64,000 nt of DNA from Henningerozyma blattae CBS 6284 (GCF_000315915.1 NC_020185.1:496001-560000), one strand, 5' to 3'. Positions 29,442-40,778 are shown, numbered from the stretch's first letter. Notes: generated by a model not told the origin, from the sequence alone. Numbers and translations: made by a program.

Positions 29442-30109
29442 AATCGTTGCTCACTCTTGCATACTACTACGTCCCACATTACTCCTTCGAATGAAATCAT
29501 TTGTAAGCATATATAACTATACATTATCCTGCATACTTTATAAACGACTATAACTAACGACCATTATACAATATAAACTAACTATAGAATACTACTACCC
29601 ATACCATTCTAAATCATTACTTACTTACCAAATTACTTAATTTCTATATAGTGGCATTCTTGATAAAATCACGTGCGTCACCTATTTTTGTAATTATAGC
29701 ACCCTTTTTTTTCAATGCGTATCAATCTTACATAATATAGGAGCATTCTCGGCTGCCTATTTATGCCAGCTGGAACGGCAAGATCTGGGGGAAACTAAAC
29801 TACGGGACCTTTAGGGTCTCGACTATCTAGAGGGTATAAAGTTTGAACCTGTCGATAGACGTCCCACAATGGATATTGGCTTTATTTAAAACCTTTGAAT
29901 TAGAATCGTTCATTAAGGGTGTCATTTCCCGTTTCCCATTTCCTATTTACATTGCTTCAGATCGAAAGAAACCGAATGAATGCAATATTGGATATTTGTA
30001 AATTGATTCTGCAAAAGATATTTCATACTAGTTAAATAACGGTTTCTTAGGTGAAGAATAGTTTTTTACATATATTGAGACGCATCTCTCACTCATTATA
30101 ACACTCATC
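29442..30109. other. interval ECM5-MMT
   Basis: This 668-bp promoter region is before the metal transporter gene. It contains an E-box CACGTG near 29670 and a relatively GC-rich patch at about 29735-29860, with the inverted repeat GACC-TTTA-GGGTC. The text around 29840 resembles half a tRNA B-box but lacks the trailing CC and the arms, so no tRNA is called. Confidence 0.5.
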
Positions 30110-31495
30110 ATGCTGTTAGGGAGATTGCACTTGCGATTGGTACCCGTTAAGGGAGCAGCTTTGAGAGAATATGGCTTATTAAAAACGTCTTCTATTTACG
30201 TGTCCAATAATAATATTATTATAGGGACCCAGTTTCTGGGTCGTAAGGATGGCTTCTCATCAAGCTGTAGCTTCCATTGGACTGCTCGTAATGGACATAG
30301 TGTATTGGCCAAATCTTCTGGAGATTCGGTTAAATCAAAAGAAAAATTTAGTCATACACATATGAACGAGAGCGAAGAATTGGAACAAACCCATGGTCAG
30401 TCTCATTCCCATAGCCATTCACATTCTGAAGCTAACCCCATGCTTGTATTAAGCAGAGATGCTTTCAAGAATAACCCGGGTGTTCGAATTACTTGGATTG
30501 GATTAGGTATTAATGTGGCCATGGCTGCAGGTAAAGCTATTGGTGGTGTTGTATTTCACTCTCAGGCATTATTAGCTGATTCTATCCATGCATTGAGTGA
30601 TTTAGTTTCTGATTTCTTGACACTTTTCTCAGTAGGTTACTCTACAGGGAAAGCAACCCCAAGTTACCCATATGGGTTTGGTAAGATTGAAACAGTTGGT
30701 TCATTAGCAGTTTCCTCCATTTTGGCTGCAGCGGGTGTATCTATAGGATGGACTTCATTGTGTGCTGTTGTGGGGCCTATAATTCCTCACACTATTCTTG
30801 AAAGCGTATATGCAATCTTTGGCCAAGGCCATAGCCATTCTCATGGTGTCCCAGAAGATGTTACCAATGTAAATGCTGCTTGGATTGCAGCTGCCTCTAT
30901 TGTTGCCAAGGAGTGGGTGTTTCAAGCTACAAAAAAGATTGCTATAAGTTCACATTCCAATGTTTTAATGGCAAATGCTTGGCATCATCGTGTCGACTCG
31001 TTAACGTCTTTAGTAGCTTTGGTTACTATCACAGGAGGTTATATGTTTGATATCCAATGCCTAGATGCAGTAGGTGGGTTGATTGTTTCAGGGTTGGTTA
31101 TTAAGGCTGGTGCAGATGGGATTATTTCTTCCGTGGAAGAATTAATTGATAAAGCTCTTCCCAAATCAGATTCACGTTACAAAGATGTTAACGATCATAT
31201 ATTGAATTCTTTAAAGACTATTGAAGTCCAAGGAAAAGAACAATATTGCACTTTAAAAAATTTGTCTATTATCATGTCTGGTAGAAATATGCTATTAGAT
31301 ATGATTTTAACAGTACCTGAAAATGTACCAATTACTTTACAAGATTTGGAAAAAATAAGATTCTCTTTAAGAAACGATTTATTGAAAAAATTTGTTAACA
31401 TTAAAAAAGACAGTATTGAATTCGAGAATATAAATTCCAAATATTCAAACAATCTAACTGAAGATATTTGTGAACACACTCATGAGCACAAATAA
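30110..31495 (+). CDS. MMT1/MMT2: mitochondrial metal transporter Mmt1/Mmt2 (CDF family)
   Basis: Cation diffusion facilitator of the mitochondrial membrane that moves iron (Mmt1/Mmt2 in S. cerevisiae). It is 461 residues long. The N-terminus is basic and hydroxylated, a presequence-like stretch. A His-rich loop (HSHSHSHS) follows at about 98-108. Transmembrane metal site one is D157-S-I-H160-A-L-S-D164 and site two is H292-H-R-V-D296. A second His cluster (GHSHSHG) lies between spans, and the cytosolic/matrix C-terminal domain ends with HTHEHK. S. cerevisiae keeps both duplicates (YMR177W, YPL224C); position after ECM5 favours the MMT1 context, but the ancestor gave both. Confidence 0.92.
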   Translation: MLLGRLHLRLVPVKGAALREYGLLKTSSIYVSNNNIIIGTQFLGRKDGFSSSCSFHWTARNGHSVLAKSSGDSVKSKEKFSHTHMNESEELEQTHGQSHSHSHSHSEANPMLVLSRDAFKNNPGVRITWIGLGINVAMAAGKAIGGVVFHSQALLADSIHALSDLVSDFLTLFSVGYSTGKATPSYPYGFGKIETVGSLAVSSILAAAGVSIGWTSLCAVVGPIIPHTILESVYAIFGQGHSHSHGVPEDVTNVNAAWIAAASIVAKEWVFQATKKIAISSHSNVLMANAWHHRVDSLTSLVALVTITGGYMFDIQCLDAVGGLIVSGLVIKAGADGIISSVEELIDKALPKSDSRYKDVNDHILNSLKTIEVQGKEQYCTLKNLSIIMSGRNMLLDMILTVPENVPITLQDLEKIRFSLRNDLLKKFVNIKKDSIEFENINSKYSNNLTEDICEHTHEHK

Positions 31496-32264
31496 AGAAA
31501 CTACTCCTTCACTCTCTCATCACTCAGAGACATAATTAAACTCATTAATGGCTACAATCATCTCTCTTTATCTTTCTTATGTCTATTTATTTATCTAAGT
31601 AACTTCCATTATAAACCCGTATTTATTCTGCAAATTGCTAGCACTTTTTTTTAATATATTTTGCGGTCTATAGAACACCATGTAGAAAAACACATCAAAT
31701 GCGCTACACGTAAAGATTACGCGCCAATGAGAAATGACGCGTCAACACAAAAATGTGAAAAAAAAAAGAACACCATAATTTTTTAGTGAGATCTCCTGAA
31801 GGGAGAGAAAACTTTAAGCGCTATTTAAGATCTGACATTTTTTGTTTATTCATCAATGTCATGTCTTTTATTTTAAATTTTTATTTTTCATTCTATATAA
31901 TAGAAAAGTAAAATCAATTCAAACCACAAAAGAAATATATCTTTATATATATACATTCCTGTCCAATTGTCACAGCATATTAGTATAACTAACTCACAAA
32001 AATTATTCCACTATACTGACTGTGAACAAAGTAAAATAATATATTAATATATTTGATTTAAAAAATATATATATATCTTAATCCTAATTCCTTCATTAAA
32101 CCATTCATTCATTCATTCATTCTTTAAAAATAACTGCTTCAATATAATAATTAACAATAATAAAACTTCACATTCTTCCACGTAAAAAAACAAAGCAAAA
32201 CAAAACAAAACAAAATATAACAAAATAAAACAAAACAAAATAAATTAAAATAAAATATTATCCA
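31496..32264. other. SPT21 promoter and long A-rich leader
   Basis: This 769-bp interval includes two MluI-like boxes at 31719-31742, a CATT repeat of five units at 32102-32121, and a long A-rich, G-poor run with AAAAC repeats (about 32180-32260) directly before the SPT21 ATG. The run is probably the 5'UTR. No gene is seen. Confidence 0.55.
31719..31742. promoter_or_regulatory. MCB cell-cycle box pair
   Basis: A perfect ACGCGT (31737-31742) has a related ACGCGCC 18 bases before it (31719). ACGCGT is the MBF site of G1/S genes. It lies about 525 bp upstream of SPT21, whose product drives S-phase histone gene expression, so cell-cycle control is plausible. Confidence 0.5.
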
Positions 32265-33378
32265 ATGTCACAAGACCAATATATGAATTTAAAGGTATTA
32301 TACTCCTTAGAAGATGGCGCGTCAGGCACTTACTTGACAAGGTCTAGGACTCCACATAGTGTTAACATTGCCTCTATTCCAAACCCAAATATTTCATCAG
32401 AGTCCCAGTCATATACAAGAATAGGTATGGTTCATTTATCATCAGTCTTAAATGAGGTTTATAAGAGTTCTCCTGAATTATTAAACCATAAATCTACTCA
32501 AAACGGTTATGACTTTAATGTTTATTTCAAAGATATTTGTGAAATTGATGAACCATTAGTAAGTTTAGGTTTATTGTCTAAAATACGACGTGATTTAAAA
32601 CATGCCAATGATAATAATAACTCTGATTCTAATAATGAGCCTCATGATGAGCTTGAGAATTTTTATGTCACAGGCCGTGTCTGCTCTACTTTTGGAAGTA
32701 TGTTCAAGAAAAAAAATTCTAACCCATCTGAAACATTAGAAGTCAAGCTACGATTTTCAAAAGTACTTATGCAAATATCTCACTCGAAGGAACTAGATAC
32801 ATTAGATGCTAAAATACCAATAGACCCAACACCATTACCAACAAATACTCATATCAATTCATACTCACAATCACAATCACCTATGTCTACTAATACGACT
32901 ACCTCTGTACCATTACAAAATTTAACTCCTACACAAAAATTACCCAATTATAATTCTACCACTACTAGTAATAATAGTTTTATTCCACATATCGTCCCAG
33001 TGAAAAAATCTACAAATCGTGTGACAAAAGTTAATAATAAGAGACAAACAAATCCTAAACCGGCACCTAAAGCTGAAAGAACTCAATCGATGCCGATCTG
33101 GAAGCCTAAACAACAACAATTTAATGGTAATAATTCTATAAACACAATTGCTCATAAAATATACATGGCTGATAGACAAATTGATTCTAATAACCAGCAA
33201 TCAAATATGTCACAATCTTTAACTTACCAAATATCCGCTTTGCAAAATGATAATTCCATTCAAAAGATGAAAATTGAGAACTCAGTGAGTAAAAGATTTG
33301 ATTTTATGCTAAATAAGAAGAAAAAAGCTCGCAACCAAACACCAACGGGAGAAGACAATCTATCAAAGAAAATAGTAC

Positions 33379-33431
<53 letters not shown>

Positions 33432-34376
33432 GGTCCAGTGAGAGCTACACGTATCAATACTACTCCAATTATTCCAAGCCAATCATTTGACAGCAAGAAA
33501 ATTAAAAGCGGTCAATCAATTTTGCATTTGTCAAATAATTCTGAAACCCATCCAATGATGGATACTGATAAAGAAAATTTGCCACCTACTGAAGCTACCA
33601 TTGAAGAAGATGAAAAATTATTAAAATCTAAAAATCGTAAATTATCTCTTCTAAATGATACTGATCTGGTTAATTTCCAAGAATTAACTGATATGAATTG
33701 GTTAAATGAGTATAATCCATTCAACACACCAAATTTAGACCTATCATATAACCAATTGAATAAACCTTCTACTGTTACACCCAATGATATGAATGGGTTT
33801 ACTATTGACAATATGGACAAAACTACTACCCATAATATGGATGGTACCACTACAAACGCCAACAAGAACAAACAAAGTACTACCACCTATAGTGATATGG
33901 ACAGAACTTCTCCAATCGATTCTATGTCTATGTCCTTAATGGATATGTCTGATCAAGTATATTCTGCATTTAATTATGATCAAGAAAACACTTCGCCAAT
34001 AATAGGTTCCACAAATGTAAATACTAAACAAAAGAAATTCGAATCTTTAGTCAACATCCCATCCAACCAATCCCCCAATAACTCTAAACCATCCAATACC
34101 AAAATCATGATGAGCATTAGAGAAAACTCGGTATTGGACGATTTAGAATTTAAAAATGGCGAAACAGCTAACAACAATGAGATCAGCAAAGAGCTTAATA
34201 GTGAAGAACTCGATATCGAAGACAACGACGAACTGACCAACGATGAATCTCACCAAAAGCAACCTACTATGCCATCTTCTCCCACCACAATTTTTAACTA
34301 TGATAATTTAAACAACGATGACTTTGATGATCTATCCGGCGTTTCCAAATCAAATGACTTGTTCAAGAACTACTAA
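32265..34376 (+). CDS. SPT21: Spt21, histone gene transcription and silencing factor
   Basis: Acts with Spt10 at histone gene promoters in S phase and affects silencing. Length is 703 residues against 758 in S. cerevisiae. The conserved part is the N-terminal 170 residues: MNLKVLYSLEDG, YTRIGMVHLSSVLNEVY, FNVYFKDICEIDEPLVSLG, and FYVTGRVCSTFGSMF followed by LRFSKV. The rest is Asn/Ser/Thr-rich and probably disordered, with a poly-Asn run near 372-389 and several MDT/NMD-type repeats. I recognise it by this N-terminal block and by its place between MMT1 and the CET1/CTL1 locus (YMR177W, YMR179W, YMR180C). Confidence 0.82.
33379..33431. repeat. AAT trinucleotide repeat in SPT21 (poly-Asn)
   Basis: A near-perfect (AAT)n of about 17-18 units encodes a poly-Asn run near residue 380 of Spt21. 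It is purer than the ITC1 Gln repeat, so recent expansion is likely and length polymorphism is expected. Confidence 0.92.
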
Positions 34377-34881
34377 CCTTGCATTTATTAATACTGTATA
34401 AACAATACACACACTCATAAACATACACATACACATGCACACATACGCACATGCACACATACACACACAGATATATATATATATAGATAGATATATTATA
34501 TACTACATACCTATTATGTACCCTAAGCATTTTTCTCGTTTCTTCCTTATTATCCTGAAACCTTTAACATTTTGTGTCGCTGACGTCTTGGCTAAAATTT
34601 CTCAACAATTTTTTTTCCTCCTTATTATTTATTTCCGTGTTTTTTCAAAAAAAACAGAAATTATAGCCGACCTCCTGTTTTGCAACTTCTCTCCCAAAAC
34701 GGAAGAGTTATTTAAAGATATTCCACTGATGTAAAACCAAGATTAAACAATAGTGTCACAATTTTGGATATAAAGTTTAATAGTCACCTTAATATACGAA
34801 TTTTTCAAGGTTCCTTATTATTTTGAAGCTTAAGTATTTTGAACTTATAAGCCTCTAGGAAGATAGGTAACTTTCAAAAGA
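34377..34881. other. interval SPT21-ALG5
   Basis: This 505-bp interval holds a CA/TA microsatellite in its first 120 bp and the ALG5 promoter. A plus-strand frame at 34435-34734 (99 codons) begins inside the microsatellite, so I regard it as chance. Confidence 0.5.
34406..34500. repeat. CA-rich then TA-rich microsatellite
   Basis: Interrupted ACAC/ACAT repeats over 34406-34469 pass into an (AT)n/GATA run to about 34500. It lies in the SPT21 3' flank. Confidence 0.85.
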
Positions 34882-35907
34882 ATGTTATCTGTGGTACCAC
34901 AATTTATACAGCAAAATTTGAACCTAACTAATATGTTTTTCACTTCAATTATTATTGTACTAGCTACTATATATTTTGTGGTATTATTATTCTCCCATAA
35001 TCCTAGAGAACCCTTTTCAGAGGAATTGGAATACTTGACCATTGATGAGAAGGGTAAACATGTAAGAAAGCCTTTAAGTAATACTTCAGATGAACAGAAA
35101 AACAAAGATATCCTTCTATCAGTCGTGGTACCAAGTTATAATGAAACCAAAAGAATTGGTAAAATGTTGGAGGATGCTATTAACTACTTAAATGAACATT
35201 TACCTAACAAATGGGAAATTATTATTGTTGATGATGGTTCTTCCGATGATACTTCGAATTTTTGTTTAAAATTATCACAAGAAAAATTCAATTTAAAACC
35301 AGAACAATTAAAAGTTATCAAATTTATTCAAAACAGAGGTAAAGGTGGTGCTGTGAAACAAGGTTTATTACATGTCGAAGGTACCTATGCTTTATTTGCT
35401 GATGCTGATGGTGCAAGTCAATTTGCAAGTGTTTCTAAATTAATTAATGAAATGGAAAAAATTGAAAAAATTGAAAAACATACAAGAACGAATCTCTCAG
35501 AGAAACCCGCTGTAGTAATTGGTTCAAGAGCACATATGGTTAGTACTGATGCTGTTGTAAAGAGATCATTTATTAGAAACTTATTGATGTATGGGTTCCA
35601 TGGATTTGTTTACGTTTTTGGTGTTAAATCAATTAGAGATACTCAATGTGGGTTTAAATTATTCAATAGAGTCGCAATCAATGAAATTATCCCATTTATG
35701 CATACTGAAGGTTGGATTTTTGATGTAGAAATCCTCATGTTAGCGATGAAGAAAAAAATCCCTATCATTGAAGTACCGATTACTTGGCATGAAGTTGATG
35801 GTTCCAAAATGGCTTTAGCTAGAGATAGTATCAACATGGCAAAGGATTTGATAGTGATTAGATTAGCCTATTTATTTGGTATTTATAAGGATAAAAATGT
35901 AATCTAA
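34882..35907 (+). CDS. ALG5: dolichyl-phosphate beta-glucosyltransferase Alg5
   Basis: Makes dolichyl-phosphate-glucose from UDP-glucose at the cytosolic face of the ER; this donates glucose for the lipid-linked oligosaccharide of N-glycosylation. An N-terminal membrane anchor lies at about 14-36 (FFTSIIIVLATIYFVVLLF). The GT2 catalytic domain follows, with VVVPSYNE near 77-84, VDDGSSDD (D117, D118) and the metal-binding DAD at 174-176 (FADADGAS). SRAHM and DTQCGFKLF come later. Length is 341 against 334 in S. cerevisiae. A short acidic/basic repeat (EKIEKIEK) lies in the middle. It sits beside CET1 with the same relative orientation as YPL227C/YPL228W. Confidence 0.95.
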   Translation: MLSVVPQFIQQNLNLTNMFFTSIIIVLATIYFVVLLFSHNPREPFSEELEYLTIDEKGKHVRKPLSNTSDEQKNKDILLSVVVPSYNETKRIGKMLEDAINYLNEHLPNKWEIIIVDDGSSDDTSNFCLKLSQEKFNLKPEQLKVIKFIQNRGKGGAVKQGLLHVEGTYALFADADGASQFASVSKLINEMEKIEKIEKHTRTNLSEKPAVVIGSRAHMVSTDAVVKRSFIRNLLMYGFHGFVYVFGVKSIRDTQCGFKLFNRVAINEIIPFMHTEGWIFDVEILMLAMKKKIPIIEVPITWHEVDGSKMALARDSINMAKDLIVIRLAYLFGIYKDKNVI

Positions 35908-36515
35908 TTCACAGCTCGTTATTAATCGGGTTTACTTTAATTTCCATTCCTTATAATATTTCATATTGTTAACATTATTATCATTCCCTTAACTCGTTTA
36001 AGTAAGATATGCTTTCTCTCATTTATCATATTTATCTTATTCTTTGAAAAGATATACTTCTTCTACAAATTCTAATATTTATCTCATAAAATTCCCCTAA
36101 TATAGATAATTAGCCATCCATATATTTATATTTATATAAATAGCATAATCAAAATTAATATTAATACAAACCCATATAGACTATTATTAATAGATTTAAA
36201 ATATTAATCGGTATTCTCAATAGCCATTTATGTATGATACTTGGTTAATCCGTTTTTTTTTTTTAAAAAAAAATATAATACAAATCTTCTATCTACATAA
36301 ATATATCGATATTCAAGTGTATAAGGGCATGGAAAATGAAATATCTACAAAGAAACACATAACTAAATCTATAAGCATCGTTAATTGGTATACTACTGTC
36401 TCAAAGAATCAAACATCAAAAAAAAAAGAAAAAAAAAATAAAACTGAAAAAGGAATACACATAGAGGATCAAAGTAAAGAAACAATAATTATAAATGTAG
36501 GTAAAGGAATATCAA
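35908..36515. other. convergent interval ALG5/CET1
   Basis: This 608-bp, very AT-rich sequence lies between converging genes. A plus-strand frame at 36230-36523 (97 codons, Lys/Ile-rich) overlaps the last bases of CET1 on the other strand. It has no recognisable features and looks like a chance frame. Confidence 0.5.
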
Positions 36516-38363
36516 TCAATTAACTTTTTTTTGACCTTCAAAAATTTCATATGATAATGAAGTTAATTTCCTACGAATAATTGTACCATTATTTAAAAAT
36601 GTTCTAATTAAAGATGCATATTCATTAGAGTTGGTAGAAATATTTTCAAAAGCAGCTAATAGTGCTGGTGTATTAATCTCCAATTCAACTTCAAATGTCT
36701 CTTCTGTATCCTTTCCATGAATACCTTGATGCAAATTCTTAACATTTGTAATATCAATTCTTGTACATGAATCATTATGGATATAACTAATACGATCTTT
36801 GATTCTTTCACTAATTGGTCTTTGGTCTTTAAATTTCTCTGGTGGTTCACTTTCTGGTACTGGAATTTCGAGATTTATTGATATTTTCATATCATAACTA
36901 TCCTTAGGTGAAAATATTAATAAACTTGATATATTTCTCTTTTCAATGAATTGCCCTATACGCCCGGTTTTCATATCTGTACTCATTCTTAAAAATCTTG
37001 GCCTTTGTGTAGATATACCTACTCTGTACAATGAATCACGATTGTTGGACTCAATAATGCTGAACTTACCAACATGCTCGTTTAATTCACTGGTATTTTT
37101 AATAAATTTTTTCAATTCTCTAAACAAAACTTCATCTATATTTGGTTTTAAGTGAGAATCTAGATTTGTAAAGATAGCTTGAGAAGAAATTGGAGGTGTG
37201 ACACGATCCGAACTTTTGGTATCTTTAATTAAACCAAATTTAATTTCTAATTCAATATACTTTTGCAGATCACTTTGGATAGAATATATTGTGGCATAAA
37301 TCCAATCTTGAACTGACTTTGTCAAATCATCATCGGGAATAATATTTAAAAACGAGGTATCAATATTTTTCAAATCATTAGTATTAATATTTTGTAAGGC
37401 CTTAATTGATGGCTTCCATTTTTGTGCCCATATTGGCACTTCTTTATATTTATTTGGTTTTGTTGAATGTGAAATGTCATTTAAAATTTCTAAATCTTTC
37501 TTTATATTGTTACGTTTTGATCTTGAAGATGTCTTTTCTTCAAAAATTTTATCGACCTTTTGCTTAGTATTCTTCTTTGGTTGCTTTTTAGTTTGAGTAG
37601 CTGCCTTTTCCTTGATTAGTTTCCCGTTAGTAACTTCTTTATCATTCTTTGGACTTACCTCCCTTTCAGGTTCAGGACTTAATTGTTCTGATTTCGTTAA
37701 TTGCCTGGTACTAGTAGATTCATTATTTGTTTCCGATTTCCCAACTTTATTGGGGGGTACTGTAGGATTATTTGTACTATCTGGTACAGATGAAACATTT
37801 GGTAAACGAGGGCCCATTGTCATATCCGCTGGTTCATTTTCTTTTATAGTTTGACCTTCATTATTTTTATTTTCTATTGGAGCAGCAATAGGGTCCAGTT
37901 CTTCAGAACTAATATTTTTGGCTGCTGGAGCAAGTACTGGTGCAACAAGTTTAGTAGTATTGTTATTAGAAGAAGAAGAGGTCGTTGGTTCTTTCACGGG
38001 GGATTTTTGAGCTTGCTCATCATAATCAAAAGACATTTTATTATCAAAGTTGAAATTAAAGCTTCCTGAACCACTTCCAGTATCATCATCATCATCACTT
38101 GAACTAAAATATGTAGGAATTTCCCTTGTACGATCAACTAAATCTTGATTCGTTGGGTTTGTGATATTATTCAATGTAGGCAATTGAGTTGATTCTGTAT
38201 CTTTAGATATACTCGTGTTAATCACTGAAGAATTAGATTGGTCGATAATTGTTTCATCAGCTAATTTCTGCAATTTTTGTTTATCATTTTCATCATGATT
38301 AACCAAATCATCTAGAGACAAAGCTCTTTTAGAAGTACCATGTGTTTGATCGTTATTATTCAT
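36516..38363 (-). CDS. CET1: mRNA 5'-triphosphatase (capping enzyme beta subunit) Cet1
   Basis: Removes the gamma phosphate from the 5' end of nascent pre-mRNA, the first step of cap synthesis, and binds the guanylyltransferase Ceg1. The Ceg1-binding peptide WAQKW is at residues 312-316. The metal-dependent tunnel-fold triphosphatase follows: motif A IELEIKFG (E371, E373), [37 protein letters not shown], and the C-terminal metal motif EVELEIN at 558-564. The first 290 residues are Asn/Ser/Lys-rich and poorly conserved, making it 615 residues against 549 in S. cerevisiae. The ATG at 38363 is the first; the frame continues upstream only from a TTG. The sequence looks like CET1 rather than the diverged duplicate CTL1, because the WAQKW peptide is intact. 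Confidence 0.95.
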   Translation of the reverse strand: MNNNDQTHGTSKRALSLDDLVNHDENDKQKLQKLADETIIDQSNSSVINTSISKDTESTQLPTLNNITNPTNQDLVDRTREIPTYFSSSDDDDDTGSGSGSFNFNFDNKMSFDYDEQAQKSPVKEPTTSSSSNNNTTKLVAPVLAPAAKNISSEELDPIAAPIENKNNEGQTIKENEPADMTMGPRLPNVSSVPDSTNNPTVPPNKVGKSETNNESTSTRQLTKSEQLSPEPEREVSPKNDKEVTNGKLIKEKAATQTKKQPKKNTKQKVDKIFEEKTSSRSKRNNIKKDLEILNDISHSTKPNKYKEVPIWAQKWKPSIKALQNINTNDLKNIDTSFLNIIPDDDLTKSVQDWIYATIYSIQSDLQKYIELEIKFGLIKDTKSSDRVTPPISSQAIFTNLDSHLKPNIDEVLFRELKKFIKNTSELNEHVGKFSIIESNNRDSLYRVGISTQRPRFLRMSTDMKTGRIGQFIEKRNISSLLIFSPKDSYDMKISINLEIPVPESEPPEKFKDQRPISERIKDRISYIHNDSCTRIDITNVKNLHQGIHGKDTEETFEVELEINTPALLAAFENISTNSNEYASLIRTFLNNGTIIRRKLTSLSYEIFEGQKKVN

Positions 38364-39061
38364 ATTAGTACTCCTTAAATATGACAGATTTCTTAAAGTA
38401 AATAACCACAATTAGCAAGTAATGGATATCTATAATTGTAAATTTGGACAATTACACAATTTACTAAAAATATTAAATTCTCAATTGAATATTAAGATAT
38501 AAAAGAGGTAATAATTGATAGAATCTGTATTTGGGTTTTCTAAACAAGATATAGATTTTGAAAATTTGAAATATCTAGGAAAAAAAATGCCGAGACCGAG
38601 AAATTCTTCCAACATGGAAAAAAAAAGCCAAAAAACCCTCCAAGATGTCAGCAAATTTGTTAAAATTAATTAGATCCTAATATTTAGAGTGAATTATTAA
38701 TTAGAGGAAGCTTAGTTATATAGTATGAGGACTATTATAACGCTAAAAAAATAATTAAAAAAAAATAAAAATAAAAAACGGAAAAAAAATTCCCAATTGT
38801 GGTTCAGGAACGTCCGTATGCACTATTGAAATGCTTATAGCTTGATTACACGTCCTCTACTACTTGCTACGAAAGACGTCCAATAACTATCAACAATACT
38901 CTGGTAAATTATTATTGTACTAATAGTAGGATATGTCTTCTTCCTGGAATAATTAATTTGATTAGTATTCAGTGTATATGAATTTCTCAACTTAAGCTTA
39001 AAAAAAAGTCTAAATAGTTGAAAATAATTTTCTAATTAGTATTTCTGTCATGCAAAAACCA
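38364..39061. other. interval NSL1 3' end / CET1 promoter
   Basis: This 698-bp AT-rich sequence lies between two minus-strand genes, with A-rich runs at about 38578-38630 and 38745-38790. No ORF of interest or RNA gene is seen. Confidence 0.55.
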
Positions 39062-39706
39062 TTATTGCGGTTCCTCAGATAATTCGTTACACATTTCTGA
39101 AAGTAGTTCTATTGCCGACTTTGTATCTTTCATATTATTTTTTGTATCAGACAAAGATATGATCCCATTCTCATACTGATTGACAAGCACATTTAATGAT
39201 TCATCATCAATATTAAATTTGCTATCACTTTCCTCACTATCTTCAACGATATTTTCTTTAACCAAATCGTTATCTAATTCGGAAATAGCGGCATCTACAA
39301 TACTTAGCATTTCGTTGGCTGGGGCTTCGCAACGTTCTGCAATAGTCGAAGGCCCAGTATGTCTTAATTCTGAAACTGTTGCTATAAGATCTTCCCACCG
39401 TCTATACTCGCTTACTGTCTTCCTTTCTAAAGTTGGATCATATTTTTCAACATACTTGGAATGTGTATTTAAAATAATATCCTGAACATTTAAATTATTA
39501 TCTACCACATTAATAGATGGCGAAGATGCAATAAAAGTCTCTACTAAAAACCGTTGTAGAATATTCTTTACCACAATGTATTCTTCAGAAGAAGGATCTT
39601 CAATCTGGGCGCGTGCTTCTGCATCTAGTGCTAGAAACAGCTGTTTGAATAGGCAATTCACTTGACCAGTTCTAAACTTTATCTTTGGCTTATCTCTTGT
39701 ATCCAT
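39062..39706 (-). CDS. NSL1: kinetochore MIND/Mis12 complex subunit Nsl1
   Basis: Subunit of the Mtw1-Nnf1-Nsl1-Dsn1 complex, which joins the inner kinetochore to Ndc80 and Spc105. It is 214 residues, against 216 in S. cerevisiae, largely helical and acidic. Shared landmarks with Nsl1 include the LQRFLVETFIA helix, KYVEKYDPTLE (the counterpart of KYMEPFDLDL), RRWEDLIATV and the ELRHTGPSTI segment (ELRQTGP-like). The C-terminal helix is acidic and rich in Asn/Ser. The sequence is weakly conserved, but the position next to VMA11 and RVB2 in the same relative orientation as YPL233W-YPL234C-YPL235W supports it. Confidence 0.85.
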   Translation of the reverse strand: MDTRDKPKIKFRTGQVNCLFKQLFLALDAEARAQIEDPSSEEYIVVKNILQRFLVETFIASSPSINVVDNNLNVQDIILNTHSKYVEKYDPTLERKTVSEYRRWEDLIATVSELRHTGPSTIAERCEAPANEMLSIVDAAISELDNDLVKENIVEDSEESDSKFNIDDESLNVLVNQYENGIISLSDTKNNMKDTKSAIELLSEMCNELSEEPQ

Positions 39707-40778
39707 ATTTTTGTTATAAGTTTTTTGTCATATAATGTTCATTACAAATAATTTGGAGTTATTCTTGTTCATCATCTTTATGCCCCTTTACCATCTATCT
39801 TTAGTAAATAAGAGCTACATAACCTTTTCGTGTTCCTCATTACATTCTTAGATACGCCAAAACAAAACAAGTTACCCGCACATAACCATTTTACATTTAA
39901 TAATCATTATATAATAAAGCAAACACGATGAAATGATTTTTATTAATGCCTTCGACTTGAAGTACATTTAATTAGGCAAGAAACACGCATATCTTTTGTT
40001 TAGAATCCAAACTGGTTGTGTATTATCAGCAAATAAGTTTTTACGAGCAAAATATTGAAAGAAAAATTGTAAAAGAAGTGATTTTTTTTATATAAGTTAG
40101 GAAGTGAAGCAAATTTTTAAAGTAACTAAGGAGTAAAATTTTCCAATTTAAAGTGAAAAAGAATTAACAACGTACTTGAATTACTACTCTATTACTAAAT
40201 ATATATAAGCGACATATTATAAGGACGTCTTTTTTTGAATACGTTTAAGATTCAGCAGTGACTGCCTTTATTAATATCTAAATGAGTTATATAGATATAG
40301 ATAATACTTTGAAACTAGTAACAGCATAAAGCATTGAAAAATAAAATATATAACACTCATTAATCAGAGAAATTCTTAGCAGAATAATTACCTTAATATT
40401 GGATTTATATAACTTTTTAATTACCCGCGCACGAAGGGTGTTTTCCAGAAATGGCGACTTCGCGCGAGCTTGAAAAACTTGACAATATGACGAATTTTGA
40501 CATTTTTGAAGTTAAAAATGCCCTAGAAACAATGCAATAAAAGATTGAAAAAAATCAAATTTAAGACATTATTATTAGCCATTTCAATAAACTATTAACA
40601 CGTTATATTTAAATTGCCTAACCAGTGGACTATTAGCTTGAGGGTTTTCAACAGACACACATCACTTTAGATAATAGGGGGCTTCACATATTATAGCTGC
40701 ATAACTATATCAACAATTAATCAAAAGCTAATTCAAATACAATATACATACATCTTTAACATATAAACATATATCACA
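39707..40778. other. divergent promoter region NSL1/VMA11
   Basis: This 1,072-bp interval holds both divergent promoters. Most is AT-rich. Near 40424-40480 a patch of CCCGCGCACGAAGGGTG and CGCGCGAGC stands out, overlapping a 29-codon open frame listed separately. Confidence 0.5.
40451..40540 (+). CDS. possible short ORF, 29 codons
   Basis: An ATG at 40451 opens a frame reading MATSRELEKLDNMTNF and ending ALETMQ before TAA at 40538. The predicted peptide is balanced in composition (Glu, Lys, Asp, Leu, Phe) and could form an amphipathic helix, unlike the Ile/Lys/Asn-rich products of chance frames nearby. It lies 238 bp upstream of VMA11 on the same strand, so it could also be an upstream ORF of a long VMA11 transcript. 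I do not recognise it. S. cerevisiae has a tiny annotated ORF in the syntenic region (YMR182W-A), but I cannot compare the sequences. Chance is a serious alternative. Confidence 0.25.
   Translation: MATSRELEKLDNMTNFDIFEVKNALETMQ

Noticed and set aside
29800..29860. tRNA-like text (reverse complement GGTTCAAAC)
   Set aside because: The B-box lacks its trailing CC, and no acceptor or anticodon arms can be folded.
34435..34734. 99-codon frame upstream of ALG5
   Set aside because: Its first third is encoded by a CA/TA microsatellite, so the start is an artefact of the repeat.
36230..36523. 97-codon frame overlapping the CET1 3' end
   Set aside because: Lys/Ile-rich product from A-runs, and antisense overlap with a certain gene.
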